Shown: positions 1 through 7,046 of the stretch, one piece after another | How positions within the stretch are numbered: the stretch's first letter is position 1 | How the letters are laid out: each line of letters begins with the position of its first letter | NCBI GenBank assembly: GCA_027021085.1 | Contig: JALUVB010000171.1 | Location: 1 to 8,418 of the forward strand | Reading direction: 5' to 3' | Source: a bacterium | Lineage (GTDB): Bacteria; CAIJMQ01; JAADFP01 | Length of the DNA stretch: 8,418 nt | Notes under the pieces: model-generated | Databases searched by the model: none | What the model was told of the DNA's origin: nothing | Seen by the model: only the letters and a program-made list of their open reading frames with translations | Program-made: the position numbers and the translations under genes

Positions 1-1232
1 CTCCCACTACCGCACTGATTTCTTCCTTGATATTTGCTTTTTCCCGGGAATTCTGGTCCCAGTCGGTAATTGCGGAGGTTTATACTCTTCACCTGTTTTT
101 CCTGGTGCTTCTTATCTATCTGTCTTTACGCCTCCTGGAGAAACCCTCTCCCGTTATTTTTCTTTCCAGCTGGTTTATTATGGGGCTTTCCCTCTCCAAT
201 CACCATACAGCCCTGCTTTTCCTTCCCTTTCTGGCCTGGGTGACCTTTCGCACCTGGAGGAATATCCCGGGAAGAGGCAAGGCTTTCTTCCCCTGCATGT
301 TTTTCCTGGGTCTTCTTCCCTACCTCTACCTGCCCCTCCGGTCCAGGGCAAATCCTCCCCTGGACTGGGGCAACCCGGAGAACCTGCAAAATTTTCTTCG
401 GGTAGTTACCCGGCATCAGTACGGAGGGTTCAGCTTCAATAGCTGGGGATGGGAATACTTGCAGTTTCATCTGGCAAAGTATGGGAAACTTTTATTCAGG
501 CAGTTTTCCTTTCTCTCTCTTCTTGCCCTGGGCTTACTGGGGGTGGTTAAAAAACCCGGGGTGAAGCGTGTTTTCCTTATCTATTTTTTCCTTGCCTATT
601 CGGTATTCTATGTATTTTTAGTTGCTTTCAATCCCTATATCCGCCATCCTTCCGTGCATGTAGGAGTCTTCTACATACCTTCCTTTCTTATTTTTTCTTA
701 TTTCATAGGGGAGGGGATATCTTTTCTCCGGGAAAAAGAGAAAAGACTGCTTCCTCTCTTTTTCCTGCTCCCTTTTGTACTTCTCGGGATAAATTATCCT
801 TACTGCAACCGGCATAAAGATTTTTCTTCCTACCAGTACGGAGTTAAGGTGCTTTCCCTGCTTCCCAAAAACAGCATAGTTTTCACCGACCACAAGGATA
901 GTATTTTCATATTCTGGTATCTTCAGTTTGTGGAAGGTAAAAGAAAGGATCTCGTTTTCCTGAGTGTCGAATCGTTGAAGAGGCCTATTTACCTGGCAAG
1001 GATGAGGAAACTATATCCCCGGGTGAAATTCCCGGATGAGAAAGAGGTGAAAGGGTTTATCAGGGAAACGATAGAGAAAAAGTATCCGCCGGAGACCATT
1101 GTTTACATGATAATTGAATCAATAATAGAAAAGAATCTGGCGAAATTTCCTATTTACTCCAACCTGGTGTTTCCCCAGAGGAAATTTGTCTTTTCTGCCG
1201 TTCCTCCTGTTTACCGGCTTCTCCCGAAATGA
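1..1232 (+). CDS. DUF2723-family membrane protein (probable glycosyltransferase), 5' end missing
   Basis: This is a polytopic membrane protein of the DUF2723 family, which is classed as a probable lipid-linked-sugar glycosyltransferase. The frame is open from base 3 with no stop, so the true start is upstream. The TTG at 27 is internal, because the residues after it (FAFSREFWSQSVIAEVYTLH) match the family's conserved loop 'FSxxFWSQxVIAEVYTL', which normally follows several membrane helices. Counting from that TTG, hydrophobic helices lie near residues 20-37, 43-75, 88-104, 158-203, 216-232 and 240-258. A soluble tail of about 140 residues follows. It contains 'TDHKDSIFIFWYLQF' and 'EGKRKDLVFLSV', resembling the family's 'DxDxxxxWYLQ ... 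EGxRxDV' segment. There are no TPR repeats after it, unlike the longest family members. The last 83 bases overlap the end of rsmI on the other strand. Family assignment is fairly firm; substrate and acceptor are unknown. Confidence 0.85.
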   Translation, partial: PTTALISSLIFAFSREFWSQSVIAEVYTLHLFFLVLLIYLSLRLLEKPSPVIFLSSWFIMGLSLSNHHTALLFLPFLAWVTFRTWRNIPGRGKAFFPCMFFLGLLPYLYLPLRSRANPPLDWGNPENLQNFLRVVTRHQYGGFSFNSWGWEYLQFHLAKYGKLLFRQFSFLSLLALGLLGVVKKPGVKRVFLIYFFLAYSVFYVFLVAFNPYIRHPSVHVGVFYIPSFLIFSYFIGEGISFLREKEKRLLPLFFLLPFVLLGINYPYCNRHKDFSSYQYGVKVLSLLPKNSIVFTDHKDSIFIFWYLQFVEGKRKDLVFLSVESLKRPIYLARMRKLYPRVKFPDEKEVKGFIRETIEKKYPPETIVYMIIESIIEKNLAKFPIYSNLVFPQRKFVFSAVPPVYRLLPK

Positions 1233-1902
1233 CTGCCACCATTTCGCCCTTTATTTTCTCAGGATTATCTGCTAAAACCTTGAGCACTTCACTTATTTTG
1301 CCTCGAATGACTTCTTCAAAAATTTTGGTAATCTCTCTGGCCAGAGCCATATGGCGGTCGCCTAAGATTTCTTTTATATCCAGGAGGCTCTTTTCCAGCC
1401 GGTGGGGGGAGAGGTAAAAAATCAGCGTAGCCTGGCAGTCTTTTAATTTTTTAAGCTTTCTGCGTCTCATTTTCCCCGTGGAAGGAAGAAATCCGCCAAA
1501 GTGAAACTCCTGCGTGGGTAAGCCGGAAACAGTAAGGGCAGAAAGGAAAGCCGAGGCTCCGGGAATGGGTTTTACTTCTATGTCTTCCTCTTTTATGGCT
1601 CTCTTTACCAGCATGTAGCCGGGGTCCGAGATGCCCGGGGTGCCCGCTTCGGCAACCAGGGACAGATGCTTACCTGCCTTGAGATAACCTATGATCTGCG
1701 GTATACGCGATTTAGCATTGTAAGAATAGAAACTCAGAAGTTTTTTCCCTTTTATCTGGTAACGGGTGAGAAGCTTACGCGTGGTGCGTGTATCTTCTGC
1801 CAGAATCAGGTCACTTTCCCTCAAAACCTCCAGGGCCCTAAGGGTTATATCTTGCAGGTTACCAATAGGGGTACTTACCAGGTGAAGTATCCCTTTTGCC
1901 AA
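1150..1902 (-). CDS. rsmI: 16S rRNA (cytidine1402-2'-O)-methyltransferase RsmI
   Basis: RsmI uses S-adenosylmethionine to methylate the 2'-hydroxyl of C1402 in the decoding centre of 16S rRNA, in the cytoplasm. The 250-residue product shows the tetrapyrrole-methylase-type fold in order: TPIGNLQD (11-18), AEDTR (35-39), the glycine-rich EAGTPGISDPG (85-95), PIPGASA (112-118), GFLP (137-140), a LIFYLSPHRL segment (160-169) and KGEMVAVI (218-225). I chose the TTG at 1902. It has AGAGGAGG five bases upstream and begins right before the conserved LHLVSTPIGNL. An in-frame TTG at 1938 would add 12 residues unlike the family, lacks a ribosome binding site, and sits against a hairpin. The protein stops just after the catalytic core. 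The roughly 45-residue C-terminal extension of E. coli RsmI is absent and is replaced by a charged tail of about 24 residues encoded antisense to the DUF2723 gene. It is the last gene of the - strand run. Confidence 0.93.
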   Translation of the reverse strand: MAKGILHLVSTPIGNLQDITLRALEVLRESDLILAEDTRTTRKLLTRYQIKGKKLLSFYSYNAKSRIPQIIGYLKAGKHLSLVAEAGTPGISDPGYMLVKRAIKEEDIEVKPIPGASAFLSALTVSGLPTQEFHFGGFLPSTGKMRRRKLKKLKDCQATLIFYLSPHRLEKSLLDIKEILGDRHMALAREITKIFEEVIRGKISEVLKVLADNPEKIKGEMVAVISGEAGKQEERQKRQISSGETPGWSK

Positions 1903-1907
1903 AGCAG

Positions 1908-1915
1908 CCTCCTCT
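1908..1915 (-). promoter_or_regulatory. Ribosome binding site deciding the rsmI start
   Basis: On the - strand AGAGGAGG lies five bases before TTG at 1902-1900. It is one of the strongest Shine-Dalgarno matches in the window and supports the TTG start over the longer open frame. Its first base forms the foot of the hairpin at 1915-1937. Confidence 0.8.
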
Positions 1916-1937
1916 GTATCTCCGGGGCGGAGATGCA
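1915..1937 (-). promoter_or_regulatory. Hairpin abutting the rsmI ribosome binding site
   Basis: Arms ATCTCCG (1918-1924) and CGGAGAT (1928-1934) are perfectly complementary around a three-base loop. The stem extends outward by two more pairs past one mismatch (1917/1935). In the - strand transcript the 3' arm ends where the Shine-Dalgarno sequence begins, so folding could expose or crowd the initiation site. The structure is visible in the sequence; a regulatory role is inference. There is no T-run after it, so it is not a standard terminator. Confidence 0.5.
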
Positions 1938-1983
1938 ATTGCGAGCCAGGATAGGGGGCAGGCCTGCTTCCATTTCATCTTTG

Positions 1984-2016
1984 CTTACTGCTTTACACCC
2001 CCGGGGTGTAAGTAAG
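1984..2016. repeat. Long imperfect palindrome upstream of rsmI
   Basis: Nine-base arms TTACACCCC (1993-2001) and GGGGTGTAA (2003-2011) flank a single base. A further five pairs, CTTAC (1984-1988) with GTAAG (2012-2016), extend the stem past a four-base bulge (1989-1992). It lies between the yacL-like stop and the rsmI start. Neither strand has a T-run after it, so a rho-independent terminator is unlikely. It could be a protein-binding palindrome, an RNA processing or stability hairpin, or a dispersed intergenic repeat. Confidence 0.6.
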
Positions 2017-2035
2017 TCTAAAGTCTATAGTCTAA
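2015..2035. repeat. Three tandem heptamers AGTCTA(A/T)
   Basis: Three adjacent seven-base units read AGTCTAA, AGTCTAT and AGTCTAA on the + strand, differing only at the last base. They adjoin and slightly overlap the palindrome at 1984-2016, in the non-coding gap after the yacL-like gene. Function unknown. The array is short, so slippage is a sufficient explanation unless the same unit recurs elsewhere in the genome. Confidence 0.7.
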
Positions 2036-2044
2036 AATTAGCTC

Positions 2045-3061
2045 TCAGCGGCGCTTACCCCTTTGGAAAGAAGGAGCATCTACAATTTTCCCGAATATCA
2101 TTCTCCCGGCAGAGGTCTGGAGCACGCTGGTAACTTCTACTCCTACCTCTTCTCCCATGAAATGTTTCCCATCGTCTACTACCACCATGGTCCCGTCCTC
2201 GAGATATCCCACTCCCTGCGTGTGTTCTTTCCCTTCCTTTACAATCCTTACTTTAATTATTTCGTTGGGTAAGATGACCGGTTTCAAAGCATTGGCAAGC
2301 TCGTTGATATTCAAACATTCTACATTTTCCAGTTTGGCTACCTTGTTAAGGTTGTAATCGTTGGTAATTATCTTGGCATTCAATTCCTTCCCCATCTCAA
2401 TAAGTTTGTCGTCTACCTTGGGGATGTTCGGGTAATCCAGTTCTTCTATTACCACTCCTACTTTTGAGCTTTTCTGCATACGGGCAAGGATATCCAGCCC
2501 TCTCCTTCCCCGCGCGCGCCTTAACGGGTCGGAGGAATCAGCAATATGCTGCAATTCTGCCAGGACAAAGCGAGGGATTATCAGGGTGCCTTCCAGGAAC
2601 CCGCTTTCGGCCACATCAACTATCCTTCCGTCAATTATAGCGCTGGTATCCAGGAGCTTTAATTTCTTCTCTCCCTTAACCATGTCCAGCTGGGGGAAGA
2701 ATACTTTGAATTCATCCCTTTTTCTCCAGGCTACTATCATTCCCAGGTATCCCAGGGAAAGAGCTATTCCTACCCGGAGGAAGAGGGCAATACGCCGGTC
2801 AAAAGGGAAGGTGACAATACTCTGGGTGATCAGGTTGGCCATCAAAAGTCCCAGCAATAACCCCAGTCCTCCGGCAATTATTCCCTTGGCCGGGACTTTC
2901 TTTAAACAGTGCTCAATCCCCAGCACCACTATTGCTGCCCCCAGCCCTATAAGTGCTCCTATTATCTGGATGCGCTGGGAAATTGCCCAGCCAAAAGACA
3001 TCTGATACCCTATCGTCACTACGGATATCAGAAATAATATTCTCATCAACTTAATGCCCAT
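2045..3061 (-). CDS. YacL-like membrane PIN-TRAM domain protein
   Basis: A 338-residue membrane-anchored protein with four predicted N-terminal helices (about residues 7-22, 33-49, 59-79 and 92-111), then a PIN nuclease-like domain (about 134-255) and a TRAM domain (about 262-327). The PIN acidic residues are visible: D138 in LLDTSAIIDGRI, E169 in VLAELQHIAD, D217 or D218 in KVDDKLI, and D235 in IITNDYNL. TRAM is a small beta-barrel nucleic-acid-binding module. The layout matches Bacillus YacL and relatives in many phyla. PIN domains usually cut RNA with metal ions, but the substrate of this family is not established, so ribonuclease is inference. The ATG at 3061 follows GAGGTG closely, and the radA stop TAG directly precedes that site, so expression is probably coupled to radA. 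Confidence 0.9.
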   Translation of the reverse strand: MGIKLMRILFLISVVTIGYQMSFGWAISQRIQIIGALIGLGAAIVVLGIEHCLKKVPAKGIIAGGLGLLLGLLMANLITQSIVTFPFDRRIALFLRVGIALSLGYLGMIVAWRKRDEFKVFFPQLDMVKGEKKLKLLDTSAIIDGRIVDVAESGFLEGTLIIPRFVLAELQHIADSSDPLRRARGRRGLDILARMQKSSKVGVVIEELDYPNIPKVDDKLIEMGKELNAKIITNDYNLNKVAKLENVECLNINELANALKPVILPNEIIKVRIVKEGKEHTQGVGYLEDGTMVVVDDGKHFMGEEVGVEVTSVLQTSAGRMIFGKIVDAPSFQRGKRR

Positions 3062-3065
3062 CTTT

Positions 3066-3073
3066 CACCTCTA
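3066..3073 (-). promoter_or_regulatory. radA stop joined to the ribosome binding site of the yacL-like gene
   Basis: On the - strand the radA stop TAG (3073-3071) runs straight into the purine-rich GAGGTG (3071-3066), sharing its G. ATG follows four bases later at 3061. Ribosomes ending radA therefore finish on the next gene's binding site, an arrangement typical of translational coupling. Confidence 0.65.
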
Positions 3074-4417
3074 ACCTTTCTTTCTTATATAATGACTTTT
3101 GGTTTTCTCGCCAAATAAAATTTCTCTGCATTCCTTTAAGTCTCTTACTCTAATTATCTCAATTTTAGATGTTTTTTTCATCTTTTCTCCCTCATAGGGA
3201 ATCATGAATCGTTTAAACCCCAGGCTTTCCGCTTCTTTTATCCTCTTTTCCAGGAAAGGAACCGGCCTCACTTCTCCTCCCAGTCCCACCTCTCCTACAA
3301 TCAGGGTATCAGGTATCCTTTTATTTTTAATGCTGGAGATAATTGCCATTGCCAGCCCCAGGTCAGAGCCTGTTTCCCACACCTTGATACCTCCCACCAC
3401 ATTCAGAAAAAGGTCATAGCGAAACAAGGGCAGTGACAATCTTTTTTCCAGGACGGCCAGAAGCAGTATTACCCGGTTGGAATCCATGCCATTCACCACC
3501 CTCCTGGGGGGGAAGAAGGATGAGGAAGTTAAGAGCACCTGTATCTCTACCAGTATCACCCGGCTGCCTTCCATCAGGGGCACCACCACCGAGCCAGAGG
3601 CTTCCTCCCGGGTGGAAAGAAAGCGGAGGGAAGGATTTCTCACTTCCTGAAAGCCTTTTTCGGTCATCTCGAACACCCCCACCTCGTTTACCGAGCCAAA
3701 TCTGTTTTTATTGCTTCTTAATATGCGGTAAAAACCCCTTTTTTCTCCCTCCATGTAGAGCACCACATCCACCATGTGTTCCAGGATGCGGGGGCCGGCG
3801 ATGGTTCCTTCCTTGGTTACCTGTCCGATAAGGAAAAGCATCTTGCCTTTCCTCTTGGTTTCCTGGATGAGACGTGCAGCACATTCCCGCACCTGGGTTA
3901 CACTGCCCGAGGAAGAATCTATCTCAGGATGGAAAACAGCCTGGATGGAATCTATTATCAACCATTCCGGTTTAAGCTCCTGGGAATGGCGGAGAATATT
4001 TTCCAGGTTTATCTCTGAAAGCAGCGATATTTTGTCGGAAGATATCCCCAGTCTGCGGGCCCGCAGGGCAATCTGAGAATTGGATTCCTCTCCGCTTACA
4101 TAGAGCACCCTGACTCCCGAGGCATGGGCGGCCTGGAGCAGAAGAGTGGATTTCCCGATACCTGGTTCTCCTCCCAGGAGAATGGTGGAGCCGGGCACTA
4201 CTCCTCCGCCCATTACCCGGTCAAATTCTTCTATGCCGGTAGGGGACCTTTCTTCTTCTTCCTTTTCTATCTCGGCCAGAGATACCGGGGAAGCATGAAA
4301 TTCTCTTTTCTTGAGCAGAGGTTCTACTTCCTGCAGGGTATTCCATTTACCGCATTGGGGACACTTGCCCATCCACTTGGGGCTCTGAAATCCACACTCT
4401 GAACAACGAAATTTCAT
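3071..4417 (-). CDS. radA: DNA repair/recombination protein RadA (Sms)
   Basis: RadA is a RecA-like ATPase that promotes branch migration of recombination intermediates, and is needed for repair and, in some bacteria, for natural transformation. The 448-residue length is typical. An N-terminal zinc finger has C5, C8, C19 and C22 (CSECG and CPQCG). Next come the Walker A loop GEPGIGKS (83-90), Walker B LIIDS with D156, and the family-defining KNRFG (237-241). The C-terminal third is the Lon-protease-like domain with GGIKVWETGSDLGLAMAI (342-359) and GEVGLGGEVRPV (375-386). It lacks the Lon catalytic serine, as is usual for RadA. The ATG at 4417 is followed directly by the zinc finger. A modest AAGG lies eight bases upstream. 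It sits between comM and the yacL-like gene on the same strand. Confidence 0.97.
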   Translation of the reverse strand: MKFRCSECGFQSPKWMGKCPQCGKWNTLQEVEPLLKKREFHASPVSLAEIEKEEEERSPTGIEEFDRVMGGGVVPGSTILLGGEPGIGKSTLLLQAAHASGVRVLYVSGEESNSQIALRARRLGISSDKISLLSEINLENILRHSQELKPEWLIIDSIQAVFHPEIDSSSGSVTQVRECAARLIQETKRKGKMLFLIGQVTKEGTIAGPRILEHMVDVVLYMEGEKRGFYRILRSNKNRFGSVNEVGVFEMTEKGFQEVRNPSLRFLSTREEASGSVVVPLMEGSRVILVEIQVLLTSSSFFPPRRVVNGMDSNRVILLLAVLEKRLSLPLFRYDLFLNVVGGIKVWETGSDLGLAMAIISSIKNKRIPDTLIVGEVGLGGEVRPVPFLEKRIKEAESLGFKRFMIPYEGEKMKKTSKIEIIRVRDLKECREILFGEKTKSHYIRKKG

Positions 4418-4437
4418 TATCTATGCCTTGTTCCCAT
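4417..4437 (-). CDS. Possible six-codon leader reading frame before radA
   Basis: On the - strand an ATG at 4437 opens a frame reading MGTRHR, whose TAA stop shares its last base with the radA ATG (TAATG). AAGGA lies close upstream at 4445-4441, and the spacing to this ATG is short. The same TAATG junction links DAHP synthase to comM in this window. If translated, it could deliver ribosomes to radA, whose own AAGG (4429-4426) lies inside it. A frame this short can easily arise by chance, so this is only a candidate. Confidence 0.2.
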   Translation of the reverse strand: MGTRHR

Positions 4438-4446
4438 TTTTCCTTA

Positions 4447-4498
4447 ACTAAACTCCCAATGTAACCCGGAGCTGAAAAGCGGCGGATAACAGTTTAGT
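4447..4498. repeat. Eight-base inverted repeat in the comM-radA gap
   Basis: ACTAAACT (4447-4454) and AGTTTAGT (4491-4498) are perfect inverted copies separated by 36 bases. Inside them CCG/CGG and GCT/AGC can pair around a GAAA loop when read on the + strand (4468-4487), giving a nested but weak structure. The element occupies most of the 86-base gap. There is no T-run after it in the direction of transcription. It could be a radA leader structure or an operator; chance is also possible. Confidence 0.4.
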
Positions 4499-4503
4499 AT
4501 TTC

Positions 4504-6030
4504 TCACCACCACAGCCTTTTGTCCAGACTCCTGTATTGGATGGCTTCTGCCAGATGATAGGTTTCTATGTTCTCCCTGCCTTCCAGGTCGGCAATGGTG
4601 CGGGAAACTTTTAATATGCGGTGGTAAGCGCGTCCGCTCAGCCCCATGTTGTCTATGGCTGCCTGAAGTAAATTCTTGCCCTCCTCATTCAGGAGACAGT
4701 ACTTATCTATATCCTTGTTCCCCATCTGGGCATTGGTAAAAATTCTTTTTCCCTTGAATCGTTCTCTCTGGATTTCCCTGGCCTTTTTTATCCTTTCCCT
4801 GATAGATAGGGAATCTTCCGAGGGCGGGCCGGAGAATTCGCCTGCTTTTAAAGGAGGCACCTCTACATGTATGTCTATCCTGTCCAGGAGAGGCCCGGAA
4901 ATGCGGGATATGTATCTCTGGATTTCTCGCGGAGTACACCTGCACTCCTTGTCAGGATGAGTAAAATTTCCGCAGGGACATGGATTCATGGCTCCCACCA
5001 GCAGGAAATTTGCCGGGAAAGTGAAGGACCCGGAGGCGCGGGAGACGGTAACTTTCCTCCCTTCCAGCGGCTGACGCAGGGATTCCAATACATTGCGGTT
5101 AAACTCGGGAAGCTCGTCTAAGAAAAGTACCCCGTGATGGGCAAGGGAAATTTCTCCCGGATGCGGATTTTGTCCTCCCCCTATGAGTGCCACATCACTA
5201 ATAGTATGATGCGGTGAACGGAAAGGCCTTAAAGTTAAAAGTGGTTTATCAGGAGGAAGCAACCCCACAATAGAATGAATCTTTGTGACTTCAAGTGCTT
5301 CTTCCAGCGACAATTCCGGCATTATGCTGGGTATTCTTCCTGCCAGCATGGTTTTCCCGGAGCCGGGAGGGCCTATCATAAGCATGTTATGTCCTCCTGC
5401 CACTGCTACCTCGATAGCCCTCTTTGTGCTCTCCTGCCCCCTGACTTCAGAGAAATCCACCTGGTAGGAGGGAGATTCGGAATACAGCTCTTTCAGGCTT
5501 ACTGTGAGAGGGCGAACTTCTCTCTCGCCCCGCAAAAATTCCACGCATTCTCTTAAATTTTTGAGGGGGAAGACCCGGCATCCTTCCACTATGCCTGCTT
5601 CCCTGGCGTTGGGGTGGGGAACCACGATGCTCTTTCCCATTTCCCGGGAGAGCAGGGCTATGGGGAGTATGCCGCGGGAATGTCTTATGCTGCCATCCAG
5701 GGCAAGCTCTCCGATAAACAGGTACTGCGGCAGGTTTTCTGGTTTAATGATTCGCAGTGCACCCAGTATGCCCAGAGCTATGGGAAGGTCAAACCCTGCT
5801 CCTTCTTTTTTTATATCCGCAGGAGCCAGGTTTACTGTTACCCGGTCATCGGGAAAGGGGAACCCCGAGTTCTTTAGTGCGGCTTTCACCCGTTCACGTG
5901 CTTCTTTTACCGCGGTATCCGGCAGTCCCACGATGTTTACTGCTGGCAGGCCGGAAGATACATCCACCTCTATTTCTACCGGGTAGGCGTCTATCCCTAA
6001 AAGGGAAGCGGAATGCAGTTTTGCCAGCAT
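4504..6030 (-). CDS. comM: ComM/YifB-family AAA+ ATPase (Mg-chelatase-like)
   Basis: A 508-residue AAA+ protein of the YifB/ComM family, whose studied members form hexameric helicases that drive branch migration during natural transformation. It is often mislabelled 'Mg chelatase subunit'. An N-terminal Lon-like domain (about 1-170) contains [21 protein letters not shown]. The ATPase domain follows: Walker A GPPGSGKT (220-227), [17 protein letters not shown] (270-286), Walker [11 protein letters not shown] (301-310, with D305 and E306) and [11 protein letters not shown] (378-388). A cysteine cluster C351, C353, C363 and C365 before that motif resembles a metal site and is common in family members outside the enterics. 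The C-terminal domain contains [21 protein letters not shown] (464-484). The ATG at 6030 shares its A with the DAHP synthase TAA. Competence itself cannot be concluded, because the family also occurs in species not known to transform. Confidence 0.95.
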   Translation of the reverse strand: MLAKLHSASLLGIDAYPVEIEVDVSSGLPAVNIVGLPDTAVKEARERVKAALKNSGFPFPDDRVTVNLAPADIKKEGAGFDLPIALGILGALRIIKPENLPQYLFIGELALDGSIRHSRGILPIALLSREMGKSIVVPHPNAREAGIVEGCRVFPLKNLRECVEFLRGEREVRPLTVSLKELYSESPSYQVDFSEVRGQESTKRAIEVAVAGGHNMLMIGPPGSGKTMLAGRIPSIMPELSLEEALEVTKIHSIVGLLPPDKPLLTLRPFRSPHHTISDVALIGGGQNPHPGEISLAHHGVLFLDELPEFNRNVLESLRQPLEGRKVTVSRASGSFTFPANFLLVGAMNPCPCGNFTHPDKECRCTPREIQRYISRISGPLLDRIDIHVEVPPLKAGEFSGPPSEDSLSIRERIKKAREIQRERFKGKRIFTNAQMGNKDIDKYCLLNEEGKNLLQAAIDNMGLSGRAYHRILKVSRTIADLEGRENIETYHLAEAIQYRSLDKRLWW

Positions 6031-7046
6031 TAAAGTTTTCTTCCCAGTACCGAAGCAAGTGCTCTCAATTCTTCCATAAGCTGGGAAAACTCGGTGGTGG
6101 TGATGGTCTGGAGAGCATCTGATAATGCCTGCAGGGGGTCAAAATGTACTTCTACGAGAAGTCCATCTGCCCCGGAAGCTATTGCTGCCTTAGATATGGC
6201 AGGAATCAAGTCCTTTCTCCCGGCTGCATGACTCGGGTCAACGATAACGGGCAGGTGAGAAGTTTTCTTGAGCAAGGGAACCGCACTTATATCCAGGGTA
6301 AACCGGGTGGAATCTTCAAACGTTCTTATCCCCCGCTCGCAGAATATTACCTCATTATTTCCCTGGTTGAGAATGTACTCTGCAGCCAGAAGCCATTCTT
6401 TAACGGTGGAGGAAAGCCCTCTTTTTAGAAGCACAGGCTTTCTGAGTTTCCCCACTTCCTTGAGTAAATCGTAGTTATGCATATTCCTTGCCCCTATCTG
6501 CAGGATATCCGCATACTGCGAGATTAAGCCTACGTTCCTGGGGTCAGTAACCTCGGTTACCACGGCCAGCCCGGTTTCTTCCCCTGCTTCCCTGAGAATT
6601 TTCAACCCTTCTATTCCCATCCCCTGGAAGGAATAGGGGGAGGTGCGGGGCTTAAAGGCGCCTCCTCTGAGGGCTTTTGCTCCTGCTTTCTTTACGCTGC
6701 GGGCTATTTTTAGGGTGCTCTCCCTGTTTTCTACCGAACATGGTCCTGCCATTACCACTATCTCTTCGCCGCCGATTGCTGTGCCGGTGGGCAGGGTGAT
6801 AACCGTGTCTTCTTTCTTATGCTCCCTGTCTACCAGGCGATAAGGCTTGAGAATGGGGATTACCTTCTCCACCCCGGGATAAAGGGAAAGAGGCATGTCT
6901 CTCAGCGGGGTTTCATCACCGATTACTCCCATGATAGTGCGAAATTCTCCCCGCGAAACCCACACCTTCAATCCGAAGGATTCTATGTCCTTCTTAATCC
7001 TTTCCTGATTTTCCTCGCTTGCCTCTGGCTTAAGGACGATAATCAT
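6030..7046 (-). CDS. aroF: 3-deoxy-7-phosphoheptulonate (DAHP) synthase, type I beta with N-terminal regulatory domain
   Basis: This cytoplasmic enzyme condenses phosphoenolpyruvate and erythrose 4-phosphate to DAHP, the first step of the shikimate pathway to aromatic amino acids. It has the same length (338 residues) as the Thermotoga maritima enzyme. Residues 1-70 form a ferredoxin-like domain ([10 protein letters not shown] ... [14 protein letters not shown]) which, in that enzyme, carries feedback inhibition by tyrosine and phenylalanine. The barrel follows, with VMAGPCSVE (98-106), [16 protein letters not shown] (127-142), QIGARNMHN (183-191), LLKRG (206-210) and VDPSHAAG (269-276). The metal ligands C103, H273, E299 and D310 all appear present. 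The ATG at 7046 has AAGGAG eight bases upstream. The gene overlaps the transferase gene by 17 bases and comM by one. The symbol follows common usage for this type; aroG or aroA(G) are also used. Confidence 0.95.
   Translation of the reverse strand: MIIVLKPEASEENQERIKKDIESFGLKVWVSRGEFRTIMGVIGDETPLRDMPLSLYPGVEKVIPILKPYRLVDREHKKEDTVITLPTGTAIGGEEIVVMAGPCSVENRESTLKIARSVKKAGAKALRGGAFKPRTSPYSFQGMGIEGLKILREAGEETGLAVVTEVTDPRNVGLISQYADILQIGARNMHNYDLLKEVGKLRKPVLLKRGLSSTVKEWLLAAEYILNQGNNEVIFCERGIRTFEDSTRFTLDISAVPLLKKTSHLPVIVDPSHAAGRKDLIPAISKAAIASGADGLLVEVHFDPLQALSDALQTITTTEFSQLMEELRALASVLGRKL

Noticed and set aside
27-29. TTG at 27 as the start of the DUF2723 gene
   Set aside because: The frame is open to the window edge, and the family's conserved 'FSxxFW' loop follows at once, so N-terminal helices must lie upstream.
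1229-1417. Small + strand frame whose ATG overlaps the DUF2723 stop (ATGA)
   Set aside because: It lies wholly antisense to the conserved RsmI core, shows no recognisable domain, and is explained as a shadow frame.
1903-1938. Twelve-residue N-terminal extension of RsmI from the TTG at 1938
   Set aside because: It has no ribosome binding site, its residues do not resemble RsmI N-termini, and it spans the hairpin and the strong binding site of the 1902 start.
1862-1978. 38-codon - strand frame from ATG at 1978 overlapping the rsmI start
   Set aside because: There is no Shine-Dalgarno sequence before it, it is out of frame with rsmI, and its composition is unremarkable.
3433-4402. Several + strand open frames of 80-130 codons within radA
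   Set aside because: All are antisense to clear RadA motifs and have low-complexity, proline- or serine-rich products typical of shadow frames.
4504-6030. Magnesium chelatase subunit
   Set aside because: The Lon-like N-terminal domain and the full motif order are those of YifB/ComM. No chlorophyll or cobalamin genes are nearby.
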